A stretch of 47,342 nt of DNA. It comes from Chara braunii (lineage: Eukaryota; Streptophyta; Charophyceae; Charales; Characeae). The stretch is from positions 123,443 through 170,784 of the forward strand of contig BFEA01000988.1 in assembly GCA_003427395.1 (NCBI GenBank), given 5' to 3'. Below, piece by piece: positions 9,962 through 19,098 of the stretch. The notes under the pieces were generated by a model. The model was not told the DNA's origin, did no database searches, and saw nothing but the letters and a program-made list of their open reading frames with translations. The stretch's first letter is position 1, and each line of letters starts with the position of its first letter. The position numbers and the translations under genes were made by a program.

Positions 9962-10858
9962 CTGTTAAGCAACAACCCACACAACAAAAACACCCACCAT
10001 GCGAAAATCCCAAGTGCATCAACCATGAGCCAAAGAGACACAGAAACACTACCCTGGAAGGTGTGCACCCTCTCTCGAAATTCCATACAGAGAATGCGAC
10101 TTGTACTTCCAAAATGACTTGTTGGGTTTTGGCCAGGGTTTAAGCCTTCTGCCCCCTATCTGTTAAGCAACAACCCACACAACAAAAACACCCACCATAC
10201 AACAATCCCAAATGCATCAACCCTGGAAGATGAGCACCCTCTCTCCAAGTTCCGTACAGACCCCAATGCGACATGTATTTCCGAAATGACTCGTCAGCTT
10301 TCGACCAGGGTTTAAGCCTTTTGGTCCCCTATGTTTTTGTTCTGTTAAGCAACAACCCACACAACAAAAACACCCACCATACAAAAATCCCAAGTGCATC
10401 AACCATGAGCCAAAAAGACACAGGAACACTACCCTGGAGGATGTGTACCCTCTCCAAATTCCATACATAGTGCATCAACCATGAGCCAAAAAGACACAGG
10501 AACACTACCCTGGAGGATGTGTACCCTCTCCGAATCCCATACAGAGCCCGATGCAACTTAAATTTCAAAAATGACTCGTCAGCTTTCAACCAGGTTTAAG
10601 CCTTTTGCCCCCTATCTGTTAAGCAACAATCCACACAACAAAAACACCCACCATATGAAAACCCCGAGTGCATCAACCATGAGCCAAAAAGACACAGCAG
10701 CACTACCCTGGACGATTGCACCCTCTCTACACTGCATAAAGAGCCCAATGTGACTTGGATTTCCAAAATAACTTGTCTGGTTTTGGCCAGGCTTTAAAGT
10801 TTTAACTTTTAAACCTTTTGACCCTGTCTTGCTAAGCAATAACCAACGCACAAAGCGG
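9886..10858 (-). repeat. Tandem array of pseudo-exon g copies inside the last intron
   Basis: About four full units and two partial units of roughly 170-210 bp begin near 9886, 10083, 10252, 10461 (partial, 76 bp), 10537 and 10734 (partial). Each full unit, read on the minus strand, carries the intron 3' end with its cttaacag acceptor and a decayed copy of the beginning of exon g (KPWPKP.KSFWKYKSHSLYG in the best copy). The exon-initial ATG has become ATA in copies, and further substitutions and frameshifts are present. The 9886 unit overlaps the functional exon. One unit lacks about 29 bp of the inter-exon spacer. Confidence 0.85.
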
Positions 10859-11024
10859 GTGAAATGCAGGGGTGAGATGGGATGCGTAAAGATCAGTGCG
10901 AGGGTAGTTACGAACGAAAAGCAGGACACAAGGACGGAGCAGAAAGAGCAGCGGGATTGCACAGATGAAGGGGAAACTATAAGCCACCTTGACTGCAGGC
11001 AGTGGAAAGAGCTTGCTCACTCAC

Positions 11025-11333
11025 CAGACGCTGCAACATCTGCTCACGACACTTGGCACCATAACTCGGCCTCAGCGCAGATGAACGCTTCTTTGCATAA
11101 CATGAAGATGGGTCCGGAAGCACCAGAAAACCCCTTCTATCGGTCTGGAGAGCATGACCAGGATCTGCAACAGTTTGCTTGAACCAGAAAACTAGTTGGC
11201 CCCAGATGTAATCTCGTGGGTACGACTTCGTGAACTCCGTTTCCTTGGGCACATCCCCCCAGCCACTGGCTGGATTCAGGCCGAGATCCAATGCATGTAT
11301 CATCACAGGTGGGGAATAAAACTTCGCATATTC
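11025..11333 (-). CDS. ATXR3/SDG2-like methyltransferase, exon f
   Basis: This 309-bp, phase-0 exon of 103 codons has donor CTG|gtgagt and a strong acceptor. It carries SPPVMIHALDLG, then YPRDYIWGQLVFWFKQT, DPGHALQTDRRG, LVLPDPSSCYAKK and a basic end. The family shows PPV.ISPLDLG, a GQL.YW..QT.TDP segment, RG.L.LPD..S.YAK and a basic region in the same order. This is a conserved C-terminal region outside the SET domain; its precise function is not known to me. The downstream intron (11024-9962, 1063 bp) carries pseudo-exon repeats. Confidence 0.88.
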
Positions 11334-11400
11334 CTACCACGAGGAGAGGAACACCAAAAAGCAAAAGGAAGCACAAATCGAAAACAAAAACAGAAAGAAC

Positions 11401-11469
11401 ATCAGGATTTGCATCAACCATGGGGACTTCCAATTTCTTAGCAAATGACAAACTCCGTACGGTGTACAC
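11401..11469 (-). CDS. ATXR3/SDG2-like methyltransferase, small exon e
   Basis: This proposed 69-bp, phase-0 exon of 23 codons encodes VYTVRSLSFAKKLEV, then PMVDANPD. It joins in frame to EYAKFYSPPV in the next exon across a 67-bp intron whose 3' end is pyrimidine-rich (tcctctcctcgtggtag). The family has a Y-T...FF..EY.S...PPV pattern here. The weak point is its own acceptor: the sequence before it (a run of G then attag) has no pyrimidine tract, so the true 5' boundary may differ or the G run may be misassembled. Confidence 0.65.
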
Positions 11470-11758
11470 CTAATCCCCCCCCCCATGGTTATGCCGAGTG
11501 CTCATCAAGATGGACCCATACACACTGTGGATGCACGCACGACATCCCAACTTCAGGCACTGTCGGCTTCATCCACATGTTGTCCAGACAGTTCATACAC
11601 CTGGCATCCACCTGGATGCATGGATCTGTTCCAATTCTAGAAAGAGAATCCCCCCCCCCCTCTCCCCCTTCTTTTTTCTCAGGCTGAAGTAACAGCCGGA
11701 GAGCAAGAAAGATTTTCAAGAAAGACAATGTCCGTCATAACTATGTTTGTGATTGTAC

Positions 11759-11761
<3 letters not shown>

Positions 11762-11811
<50 letters not shown>
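11762..11811. repeat. (AG)25 microsatellite
   Basis: Uninterrupted AG dinucleotides, in the intron upstream of exon e. Confidence 0.97.
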
Positions 11812-11815
<4 letters not shown>

Positions 11816-11835
11816 GAGACCAGACTGTTAGAGAC

Positions 11836-11982
11836 TGGCATAAGAGGCCAGTCAGGGGTCAGTTTGCTGAGAAGAATGAGCTGAAGAGCAGGCATTGCCT
11901 CTCGTAAGTAGCCAGCCCCCTGCCGACCGGACGGGAACAGTTCGGGTGTGGCCTGTGAAACCACCACATCCAATTCTGGTAG
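11836..11982 (-). CDS. Possible exon, unrecognised (phase 0, 49 codons)
   Basis: An open 147-bp block on the minus strand has a gctgcag acceptor and an ATGCCA|gtctct donor. It encodes LPELDVVVSQATPELFPSGR, then AMPALQLILLSKL and WPLMP. It is in phase with the neighbouring exons but matches nothing I recall in the family. A (GA)n microsatellite begins just downstream of the proposed donor. The alternative is a chance open stretch. Confidence 0.3.
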
Positions 11983-12234
11983 CTGCAGCCACTGTGCCAA
12001 ATGACACAGTGCAGAGAGATGTCACAGGCAACACGGCTCCCACATGCTCAGGTGAGGGTGTTGTACACGAGTACACGTTAATTGTCCTCATAGGTATGAA
12101 CTTACTATGAAGACAAAACCTTGCATGCGTGTGTACCCTCATAATGCTCACAGCACAAAGAATGCCAATCGCGTCCTAGCCGAGCATCAAGCGGATCATT
12201 GGAGTGCGGCCTTGAGCAGCTCTCGGGGGAATCT

Positions 12235-12375
12235 CATGTGCCTGGTGTATGGCCTCTGAGGATTGGACCATATCATCACAATTGGTAGTTTCCATGTGGC
12301 TGGTCCAATTGGTCCGGACAGAATCAATCGGTAGTTTCCACGTGTCTGGTGTATGGCCTCTGAGGATTGATAGAG
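12235..12375. repeat. Duplicated tctggtgtatggcctctgag block
   Basis: The phrase tggtgtatggcctctgagga recurs at about 12242 and 12346, and ggtagtttccangtg at about 12284 and 12330. Confidence 0.75.
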
Positions 12376-12804
12376 ACGCTTCGCACACGCCTCCAGCGAG
12401 CCTGCTGATTTACTCTACTTGTCCACTCGAGTGGCCTTTCTGCCGTATTTCTCAGTAGTGTATGAAAGAATTGCGAGTGTTCAAGCATATAGCCAGATTT
12501 TATATCTTCCCTAGAGTTACTGCACCGATTACAGGGGCTTCCATTCGAAGCTTATGTCACTTCTCCTTGCAGGAACCAGATCCAAAGTAAGGGTGTTTAG
12601 CCGTTGCGATACCTGTTCTACCATCGAGATGATAAACTGTCAGCACGGTGCACTACACACGGTCTATGTGAGACCCTGTTCTCTGCACCATGCTGTTGTG
12701 TCTGTTCCTCATCCTGTGACGATGGTGACAGTTTGATTGTCAGTGCAGCATAACATGTGGGTCATCAACGAAGAGGATGTCCAGGATGACATGTGGGTAA
12801 TGAA

Positions 12805-12925
12805 CGGCGAGGATGTGGCTGGAGATGGCCCTGGCAACCGAGTAGCAAGGATGTGGCTGGAGATGGCCCTGGCAACCGAGGATGTGGCTGGAGATGGCCC
12901 TGGCAACCGAGTTCATGGTGGGAAC
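12805..12925. repeat. 31-39-bp tandem repeat, three units
   Basis: gaggatgtggctggagatgg ccctggcaaccgag is repeated at about 12810, 12849 and 12880. Confidence 0.93.
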
Positions 12926-13051
12926 AGGAAGTAACACCACACCAGTTTCATCACACAATGGAAAAGTCTCAAGGTACACTTTAGGAAGCTGGTACGCCTG
13001 CCGGTCGTTCAAGTGCTGACAGATGCCCTCGTACGAGCACACGAGGGTGCT
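12908..13051 (-). CDS. Possible exon, unrecognised (phase 0, 48 codons)
   Basis: An open 144-bp block lies between a ctctgccaag acceptor and a TCG|gttgcc donor on the minus strand. It encodes STLVCSYEGICQHLND, then QAYQLPKVYLETFPL, and an aliphatic end. It has coding-like composition and keeps phase 0 like the SDG2-type exons around it, but I see no counterpart in that family. A degraded copy (VCSYWEHLSHLNNQQACQLP) lies at about 13105-13185. It may be a lineage-specific exon or part of an intronic repeat. Confidence 0.3.
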
Positions 13052-13195
13052 CTTGGCAGAGGTCAGGGTGAGCACAGCGCAGTGACACCACAACACTGGC
13101 GAAGGCCGCTCGAGGAAGCTGGCAGGCCTGCTGGTTGTTCAAGTGGGACAGGTGCTCCCAATATGAGCACACGATGTTACCCATATTCAGGAAAT
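12984..13195. repeat. Roughly 130-bp duplication overlapping a possible exon
   Basis: gaagctggtacgcctgccgg ... cgttcaagtg ... gagcacacgag near 12984-13045 is echoed by gaagctggcaggcctgctgg ... gttcaagtg ... gagcacacgat at 13113-13172. Confidence 0.75.
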
Positions 13196-13393
13196 TAAAA
13201 CCACCAACTACCTCCGAGCGTCTTTTTATCTTGCCCGATATGTGCCACGACCCAAGTTCAACACGACCCGCAGAAAAAACGTTTTTCCTTTTTGGCTAGC
13301 ACCGCCAGCCAGAGAGGTGCAGGAGGCCGCCCCCCTGAAGAATGTGGAAACATTTGTTTGCATCTGTAGGGTGGTGGTGGTGGTATAAACCAC

Positions 13394-13527
13394 CAGTCGC
13401 TTTCCCAGCTATCTTGTTCCAATGTGATAGTTAACCCGCCGCTCCGAAACTGCAAACCAGGCCAAGCAGACAGAAAGACTGGTGGCGCACGCAAGACACC
13501 GCTTCCCATGATGTTTCCCCAATACTC
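13394..13527 (-). CDS. Possible exon, unrecognised
   Basis: After a good acceptor (ctgttctttcag) the minus strand reads EYWGNIMGSGVLRAPPVFLS, then WPGLQFRSGG and LEQDSWESDW. The lower boundary is uncertain; gtggtt at 13393 would leave phase 2, which does not fit the phase-0 neighbours. A fragment around the words gagcggtgtcttgcgtg is repeated about 60 bp upstream. It could be an exon of another isoform or a repeat-borne open stretch. Confidence 0.22.
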
Positions 13528-14029
13528 CTGAAAGAACAGCGGGTTTGCATAAGCGTCACACGCAAGACACCGCTCCCCGTCTTGAGAAAACTAACATCGG
13601 GCCCAAAACGGCAGGTCCAGGAGCAGGGGACACCGCGGGGAAAAAAAGGGGAGCTGGAGAGAAGCAGGGGCGCAATAATGCCATTTGGATGTCGGGAATG
13701 CTGCAAGAAAGCTGTGCTCATAACGTTCGGGCAGCGAAGCTTACACTTGTTCAATTGTTCTTCGTGGCTTTCTTCCCTGTACCTTTCCGATCGGATTCAG
13801 AGAATTGCCAGCTCTCCTTTTAAGGTGTGGGAGTCTACTGAGCATCGCAGCAGATGTATCCGGTTTCAATTGTTGTCCATTTCGTGGGCAACGACGATTT
13901 CACGTCCTATTTGGCGTTTATAGGTCACCGGGTCACACTACGGTTGCGTTATCCCCTGAGAAGCCTAAACCCATAACCAAGTTACTACGGTGTCTCCTAC
14001 AACAGGTATTGCACTAGCTAAACTTATAA
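13528..14029. other. No gene seen
   Basis: Holds a short echo (gagcggtgtcttgcgtgtga on the minus strand near 13555-13580) of the possible exon next to it. I recognise nothing else. Confidence 0.5.
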
Positions 14030-14232
14030 TTACATACTTGGTTACCGGACACTATGGAGGCCCCCCCTACCCCAGTATCAGGTCTAATTCATGCAGCTAC
14101 TATGGTATGATAACAGCAGGTGTTTTCATGATGGCAAGGTGTTCTCCCTTATTTGAATACGCACCCAAGGCTTTTAACTTTAATTGTGATTAATTTTGGG
14201 GGAGCTATGATATCCTTTTTTGCAGCAACTTG
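14030..14232 (+). pseudogene. nad5: Mitochondrial nad5 fragment, nuclear copy
   Basis: Frame pieces read [43 protein letters not shown], and then SFFAA in a shifted frame. These are the conserved quinone/proton-pathway core words of NADH dehydrogenase subunit 5 (family words [26 protein letters not shown]). A 4-bp insertion after MV and further frameshifts after PKA break the frame. It is a NUMT of about 200 bp in the intron before exon e. Confidence 0.85.
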
Positions 14233-14390
14233 ACGCAACCGAGTACATCTGAGCCTCTTTTCGTTCTGGCGGATTCCGACTGCACCAAGCGTTGACGAAC
14301 CTCAGGCTGCACACTTTTTCTGGCGCCACCATCAATTGTGCTCCAGTAGCATCGAGCCCCCAAATTGTTTTCTGATTGACTCGATTTTAA

Positions 14391-14560
14391 TTCTCAAGTT
14401 TGCCCAACCGATAAGTCGGGCAAGCACCAACCACTGCCAGAAACTGGACTACCAAGAACAGGGTGTATGAATGTAGCCCAAGTTTGCCCGACCGATAAGT
14501 CGGGCAAGCACCAACCACTGCCAGAAACTGGACTACCATGAACAGGGTGTATGAATGTAC
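14391..14560. repeat. 84-bp tandem duplication
   Basis: Two units (about 14394-14478 and 14479-14560) of aagtttgcccgaccgataag, gcaccaaccactgccagaaa, ctggactacc, and gggtgtatgaatgta, nearly identical. Confidence 0.93.
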
Positions 14561-14738
14561 AGTCGAAGCACTGCCAGAACATGATCTTCTTGACATCATG
14601 TAAGTTCATTTCCTGGGCCAACCTGAGAATTGTACTATTCCTGATGCACAATGTGTAACTGACCCTTGGTACGTCTGATGCATGAATGGGCAAGCTAAGA
14701 AAAATGCAATATTCCTGCGCGAAGCTGATGCCCAAAGA

Positions 14739-14830
14739 TGGGACGTCCGTTAAAATTGGAACGCTGCAGAGAAGATTAGCATGGCCCTTGCGCACGGATG
14801 ACACACATAAATGGGCAAATGGTCCGCATT
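14739..14830 (+). pseudogene. U6 snRNA copy 1, probably a retropseudogene
   Basis: It keeps the U6 central core: aaaattggaacg, gcagagaagattagcatggc (the ACAGAGA region, here GCAGAGA, and the AGC triad), ccttgcgca.ggatgacac, and the 3' words aaatggtcc. The 5' stem-loop is not conserved, ACAGAGA is mutated to GCAGAGA, and the terminal T run is replaced by gcattaaataaaa. No plant USE (tcccacatcg-like) or correctly spaced TATA box was seen upstream. U6 is the catalytic spliceosomal RNA. Confidence 0.85.
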
Positions 14831-14850
14831 AAATAAAAACAAGATGCGAC

Positions 14851-15052
14851 CAACGGTCCTAGCTCAGCCGTTACACCCACAAAGTGAGGAAATAGTACGA
14901 ATACAGACGCAAAGTTCGAGTCCAGATACAATCAGATGACCAGAATAAAATCATTCTGAATTACCTGGGGCCAGTCAGTTCAATGATGATATCTTAAGAC
15001 GTTGATGGAATGGTCTCTTTTTTCAAGTTCTTTGTTAAAAAAAAAAAAAAAA
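14851..15052 (+). mobile_element. tRNA-headed SINE, copy 1
   Basis: Starts caacggtcctagctcagccg (A-box-like tagctcagccg), then a B-box-like agttcgagtcc at about 14913, a body that aligns to the copy at 40870, a T-rich segment and a 16-A tail (15037-15052). It begins about 20 bp after the U6 copy. No coding capacity; SINEs rely on LINE machinery. Confidence 0.68.
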
Positions 15053-16610
15053 GACGAAGAGAGGACAACAAAGAATACAGAGACCGGATGCCTGCGACGA
15101 GCAACATGGGTTGTTCTCTTCAGGAAAAGGTTGCGCCAACGGAAAAAGAATTCTGTTGAAGGCCCCATTAAAGAGAGGTTACGTGATCGGGCTCCGTGCC
15201 AAAGAAAAAGAAATGCCCCAGTTGCACTGCAGCAGTGTCATAATGTGCACCAGCTGAACAGCATACACAACTGCCAGTCATGGGGCAACAACATGCCACT
15301 CGAACTGAAACCCACAAGTCAAGGAAGCATGAATGGATGATTACAGGGAAAAGGAATATAACACGGGCAAAAGGATGATTACAAGGAAATCATACTTACA
15401 TTGGCAGTGAAAAAACACTTAGTGTATGCGTAAATGTGCATTAGATCTGCTGCAGCGTCATGTCTACACCCTTCTCCACACTTCTGCTGTGCAAGCTCGT
15501 CCCTCAACCTGCAGGCATAAACAGTGTCAACAAAAACACCCAGCTGTCGTTTCTACCCATACTCTTTTTTCTTTTTTCTTTTTTCCTTCCTGTTGACTCG
15601 ACAGTGCCACCTACTCAAAATATCACAGACGCATTTACCAGAGACTACGCTACTACTTTGAGGCAGCCTGCGAGCGCCGCAGAGTTGCGTCACTTCTAGT
15701 TTCCAAGGCTCCTTCCTCTTCGAGTGAATCATCACTCTGGAGTCTGAACTAAGGCAAGCCATGGAAGCCGTTCTTCGACTTCCTGTGCTGACAACAACTT
15801 GCGATCCAATAGTCAGCATTTGCCACAAAGGTGCTGATGGGGATCAGCCTACAGTCCGCATTTGCCACAAATGTGGGAGAAAGAGGAAAAGCAGAATGTG
15901 CTCCCTATACAGACCATAGTGCTTCCTTACCAACAAGAACAAGCAGAAAAACAATTTGTTAAAAAACTACACAGCGCTAAAGAGAGAGGCAAATAAAAAC
16001 AAGAGTAGTCCTGTAGCTTCTCAAAAGAGACAGAAATAGGCCACAAATTTAAGCAATTACAATACCATCATTGCATAGCCCAATCTATATATCTGGGCAT
16101 AATGGCTCTGCACGGTTCAAATACATCAGGCGATGACAAATAGGAAGCCTAGCTGTGTCTCTCAGGTGCACCACATAAGAAATAAATTCAAATAATATGA
16201 TTAAAAAAAAAAAAATACACAAAACACGCACATGCCCGTTTTATTCTGGGTGGAGACAGTCCGATTGCTTATCCCCGGCAAGCATGGCAAAATATTGCAA
16301 AGGAAGAGGGGAACAGATCTGTCCCGGTACGGGTCGCCTCAGACAGTGAACCATTATTAAACTGCAGTGGGCGGCAGCCAGACTTCCGTTTACTTGGATT
16401 CCACAATCCGGGAGAAGCTCAGGGGGGTCCAAACGATGATCATCTACTCCCCCTGCATCTTAGCAATGCTCCTGTTGCTAGGAGGTTGTCGCTTTTAATC
16501 TGGTGGCCACATCAACTCTCCACAGTTTTCCAAGTCAAATGTTTCAGCCTTCTACCAAATTGCACAACCATCTCTATCTAATCAACATTTGCATCATTCA
16601 TTGGAAATGT
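15053..16610. other. No supported gene
   Basis: A minus-strand open stretch at 15553-15828 has no recognised domain. tcagcatttgccacaaaggt / tccgcatttgccacaaatgt is a short local duplication near 15812-15873. A poly-A run lies at 16202-16214. Confidence 0.5.
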
Positions 16611-16611
16611 C

Positions 16612-16690
16612 TAAGTTCCCTGCTATTGTATGGACTTCAAGCTTGTGAACAAAGTTCCCTGCTATTGTATGGACTTCAATCTTGTGAACA
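16612..16690. repeat. 39-bp tandem duplication
   Basis: agttccctgctattgtatgg acttcaagcttgtgaacaa is followed by the same unit with one change. Confidence 0.95.
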
Positions 16691-16789
16691 ACTGGAGAGG
16701 GAATGTAGACCAAGCAGGGTGCGCCGACCTGATACATAGAGTCAGTCCGTCCTGTATGTCCCACAGGCCCAGTAAGTATCAGAACAGCC

Positions 16790-18075
16790 ATTTTGCACAC
16801 CTTGTGTCAGCGACTCAGCGCAAGTGTGCCTCTAACCTCCTCCTCCTCCTTCCTTTTCCCCCCTCCTCGTATCTCCTCCCGTTGCACACCACGTGTCAGC
16901 GCACCGCACATTTTTCTTTTTTTCGGTGCTAGTCTTTCATTAACGTTTGCCTGTAACCTCCCCTCCTCCCTCTTCCTCCTCCCTCCTCCCCTGCCTTCCT
17001 CCTTCCTCCTCCCCTCTCCTCCTTTCTCCCTCCTCATAACTTCTCACGGAGTATGTTTTCTCTTTTGTTGACTTTCTTGAAGTTCAAGTTCTGTCGTACC
17101 GTAACCTCTCCTCCTCCCCCTTCCTTCTCCCTCCTCCTCCTCCCCCTCCTTTCCTCCCTCCTCTTTCATCCTCCTGCTCCTTCCTCCTCCTTCATCCTCG
17201 TTCCTCCTTGTAACTCCGCCCGTTGCGCGACATGTGTCAGCGCGGGGCATTTTTCTCCTTTTTTTTGTCGACTTGTACCCTCAACCTCCCCCCCCCTCCT
17301 CTTTCTCCTCCCTCCTCCTGCTCCTTCCTCCTCTTCCTCCTCCCTCCTCCTGCTCCTTCCTCCTCCTTCTCCTCCCTCCTCCATCCTAGTGAATCCACCC
17401 GTCGTGAAGCACAAGTTTCTNNNNNNNNNNNNNNNNNNNNNNNNNNNNNNNNNNNNNNNNNNNNNNNNNNNNNNNNNNNNNNNNNNNNNNNNNNNNNNNN
17501 NNNNNNNNNNNNNNNNNNNNNNNNNNNNNNNNNNNNNNNNNNNNNNNNNNNNNNNNNNNNNNNNNNNNNNNNNNNNNNNNNNNNNNNNNNNNNNNNNNNN
17601 NNNNNNNNNNNNNNNNNNNNNNNNNNNNNNNNNNNNNNNNNNNNNNNNNNNNNNNNNNNNNNNNNNNNNNNNNNNNNNNNNNNNNNNNNNNNNNNNNNNN
17701 NNNNNNNNNNNNNNNNNNNNNNNNNNNNNNNNNNNNNNNNNNNNNNNNNNNNNNNNNNNNNNNNNNNNNNNNNNNNNNNNNNNNNNNNNNNNNNNNNNNN
17801 NNNNNNNNNNNNNNNNNNNNNNNNNNNNNNNNNNNNNNNNNNNNNNNNNNNNNNNNNNNNNNNNNNNNNNNNNNNNNNNNNNNNNNNNNNNNNNNNNNNN
17901 NNNNNNNNNNNNNNNNNNNNNNNNNNNNNNNNNNNNNNNNNNNNNNNNNNNNNNNACTCCTCCTCCTACCTCCTCCTCCTCCCTCCCTCATCGTTTGTCC
18001 TCCCTCTTCCTCGTCCCTCCATGTTCGTACTCCTCTTCCTCCAACCTCAACCTTCATAGTTCTCCTTCCTCCTCC
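16790..18075. repeat. CCT-rich polypyrimidine repeats around the gap
   Basis: Long plus-strand C/T tracts (ctcctccctcctcc) alternate with a spacer containing cgttgc.c.acatgtgtcagc and gc.catttttctcctttttt, seen near 16800, 16890 and 17220. The array enters the N gap and leaves it still pyrimidine-rich. Open frames here are low-complexity artefacts. Confidence 0.85.
17421..17955. other. Assembly gap (535 N)
   Basis: A run of N inside polypyrimidine repeats. It may hide one short exon of the minus-strand methyltransferase gene. Confidence 1.
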
Positions 18076-18172
18076 GTCCATCTTTTGAAATTCGAAGTTT
18101 GAATGTGAGAGATTGCAGTCTGCGACAAGTTTCAGTGCAGGGTTGAACTCTGCACACTGCACATTGCACCGT

Positions 18173-18490
18173 TCCAGGGTGCAGAGCGGCCATGCAGTGT
18201 TGCAGTCTGCAGATAGCCTCCCTCCAAGCCCCTCGGCCATCCAACAGCCCCAGCCCACCACCCCCCTCAAAGCCCCTCTGACATCCAACAGAGTACCCCC
18301 CAGCCGCCGCCCCACCTCCCCCCCACCTTGTACCCCCTCCATCCTCTGCACATTGCAGCGTTCCAGGGTGCAGAGCAGCCGTGCAGTGTTTGCAGTCTGC
18401 AGATAGCCTCCCCCCAAGCCCCTTGGCCATCCAACAGCAGCCCCCCCCCCCCCCCCCCCCCCCCCCCCAGCCCCCCCCCCCCCCCCCCCC
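18173..18490. repeat. Roughly 190-bp duplication and poly-C tract
   Basis: Two units (about 18173-18250 and 18365-18440) share agggtgcagagcggccatgc, agtctgcagatagcctcc, and gccatccaacagc. They are followed by C28 and C20 runs (18441-18468 and 18471-18490). Confidence 0.9.
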
Positions 18491-18843
18491 AACCCACCCC
18501 CTCCTTCAGCTGATCTGTGAATGTAATCACACACTGGTTCATCCAAACCGGTTGTAATTGTGGTCCAATGCATCAAGGAAATCCTTAGTACAAGTATCCT
18601 CTAAGAGGCACATAGGTCTCTTATTCGCACTTTTTTTAGTCGCACTTGTCCATACTGCGATAAGCCCCCTCCGTCAATACACCTCAATGTTCCCAAGGCC
18701 TACAAGTCTAAATCTCACAATCTTTTCGGAATCATTTTGTGCCTGAGTCATGAGAGACATGCATATCTGCAGACAGAGGGAGTGCGGTCATTTCAAAATT
18801 TTTATTCGATGTTACATTTCATTGAACTTTCTCGGCATTTTAC

Positions 18844-19098
18844 GTACCACAACAAGGCCCTTTTAGTGTCTGCTTCAACATCCCCATGCTCTGACGGCTC
18901 TCTCTCACACACTTTTCTGCTGAGCTCCTGATGGTAGTCATAAGAGACATGCTGAGCCATGCTCCGTAGAAGACCCCGGACTACCGAGTCTTCTCCTCTC
19001 CAAATCTTGTCAAGGCGCTCAAGAGGCCCTAAAGGCCGGATCGGAGGGGGTGCGGACACTGCCCTGTCCTTGAACAACTTCCTCAAGCAATACCTGAC
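18844..19098 (-). CDS. ATXR3/SDG2-like methyltransferase, exon d
   Basis: This 255-bp, phase-0 exon of 85 codons has acceptor gcattttctgcag and donor TAC|gtaaaa. It opens VRYCLRKLF and continues with APPPIRPLGPLE, a W.GEDSVV.GLL segment and KRALLWY. The family has VRY..R..F, then APPP...L, then W.GD.SLV..LL, ending RSLLWL, in the same order. The intron separating it from micro-exon c is about 15.96 kb and is filled with retrotransposons. The family sequence following LLW (about 25 residues, rich in Asp and Ala) is not found before the next exon at 11469. Confidence 0.82.

Noticed and set aside
17053-18576. Long open frames of 280-400 residues across the gap
   Set aside because: They consist of N-derived X and Pro/Ser or Gly/Arg runs from polypyrimidine and poly-C tracts.
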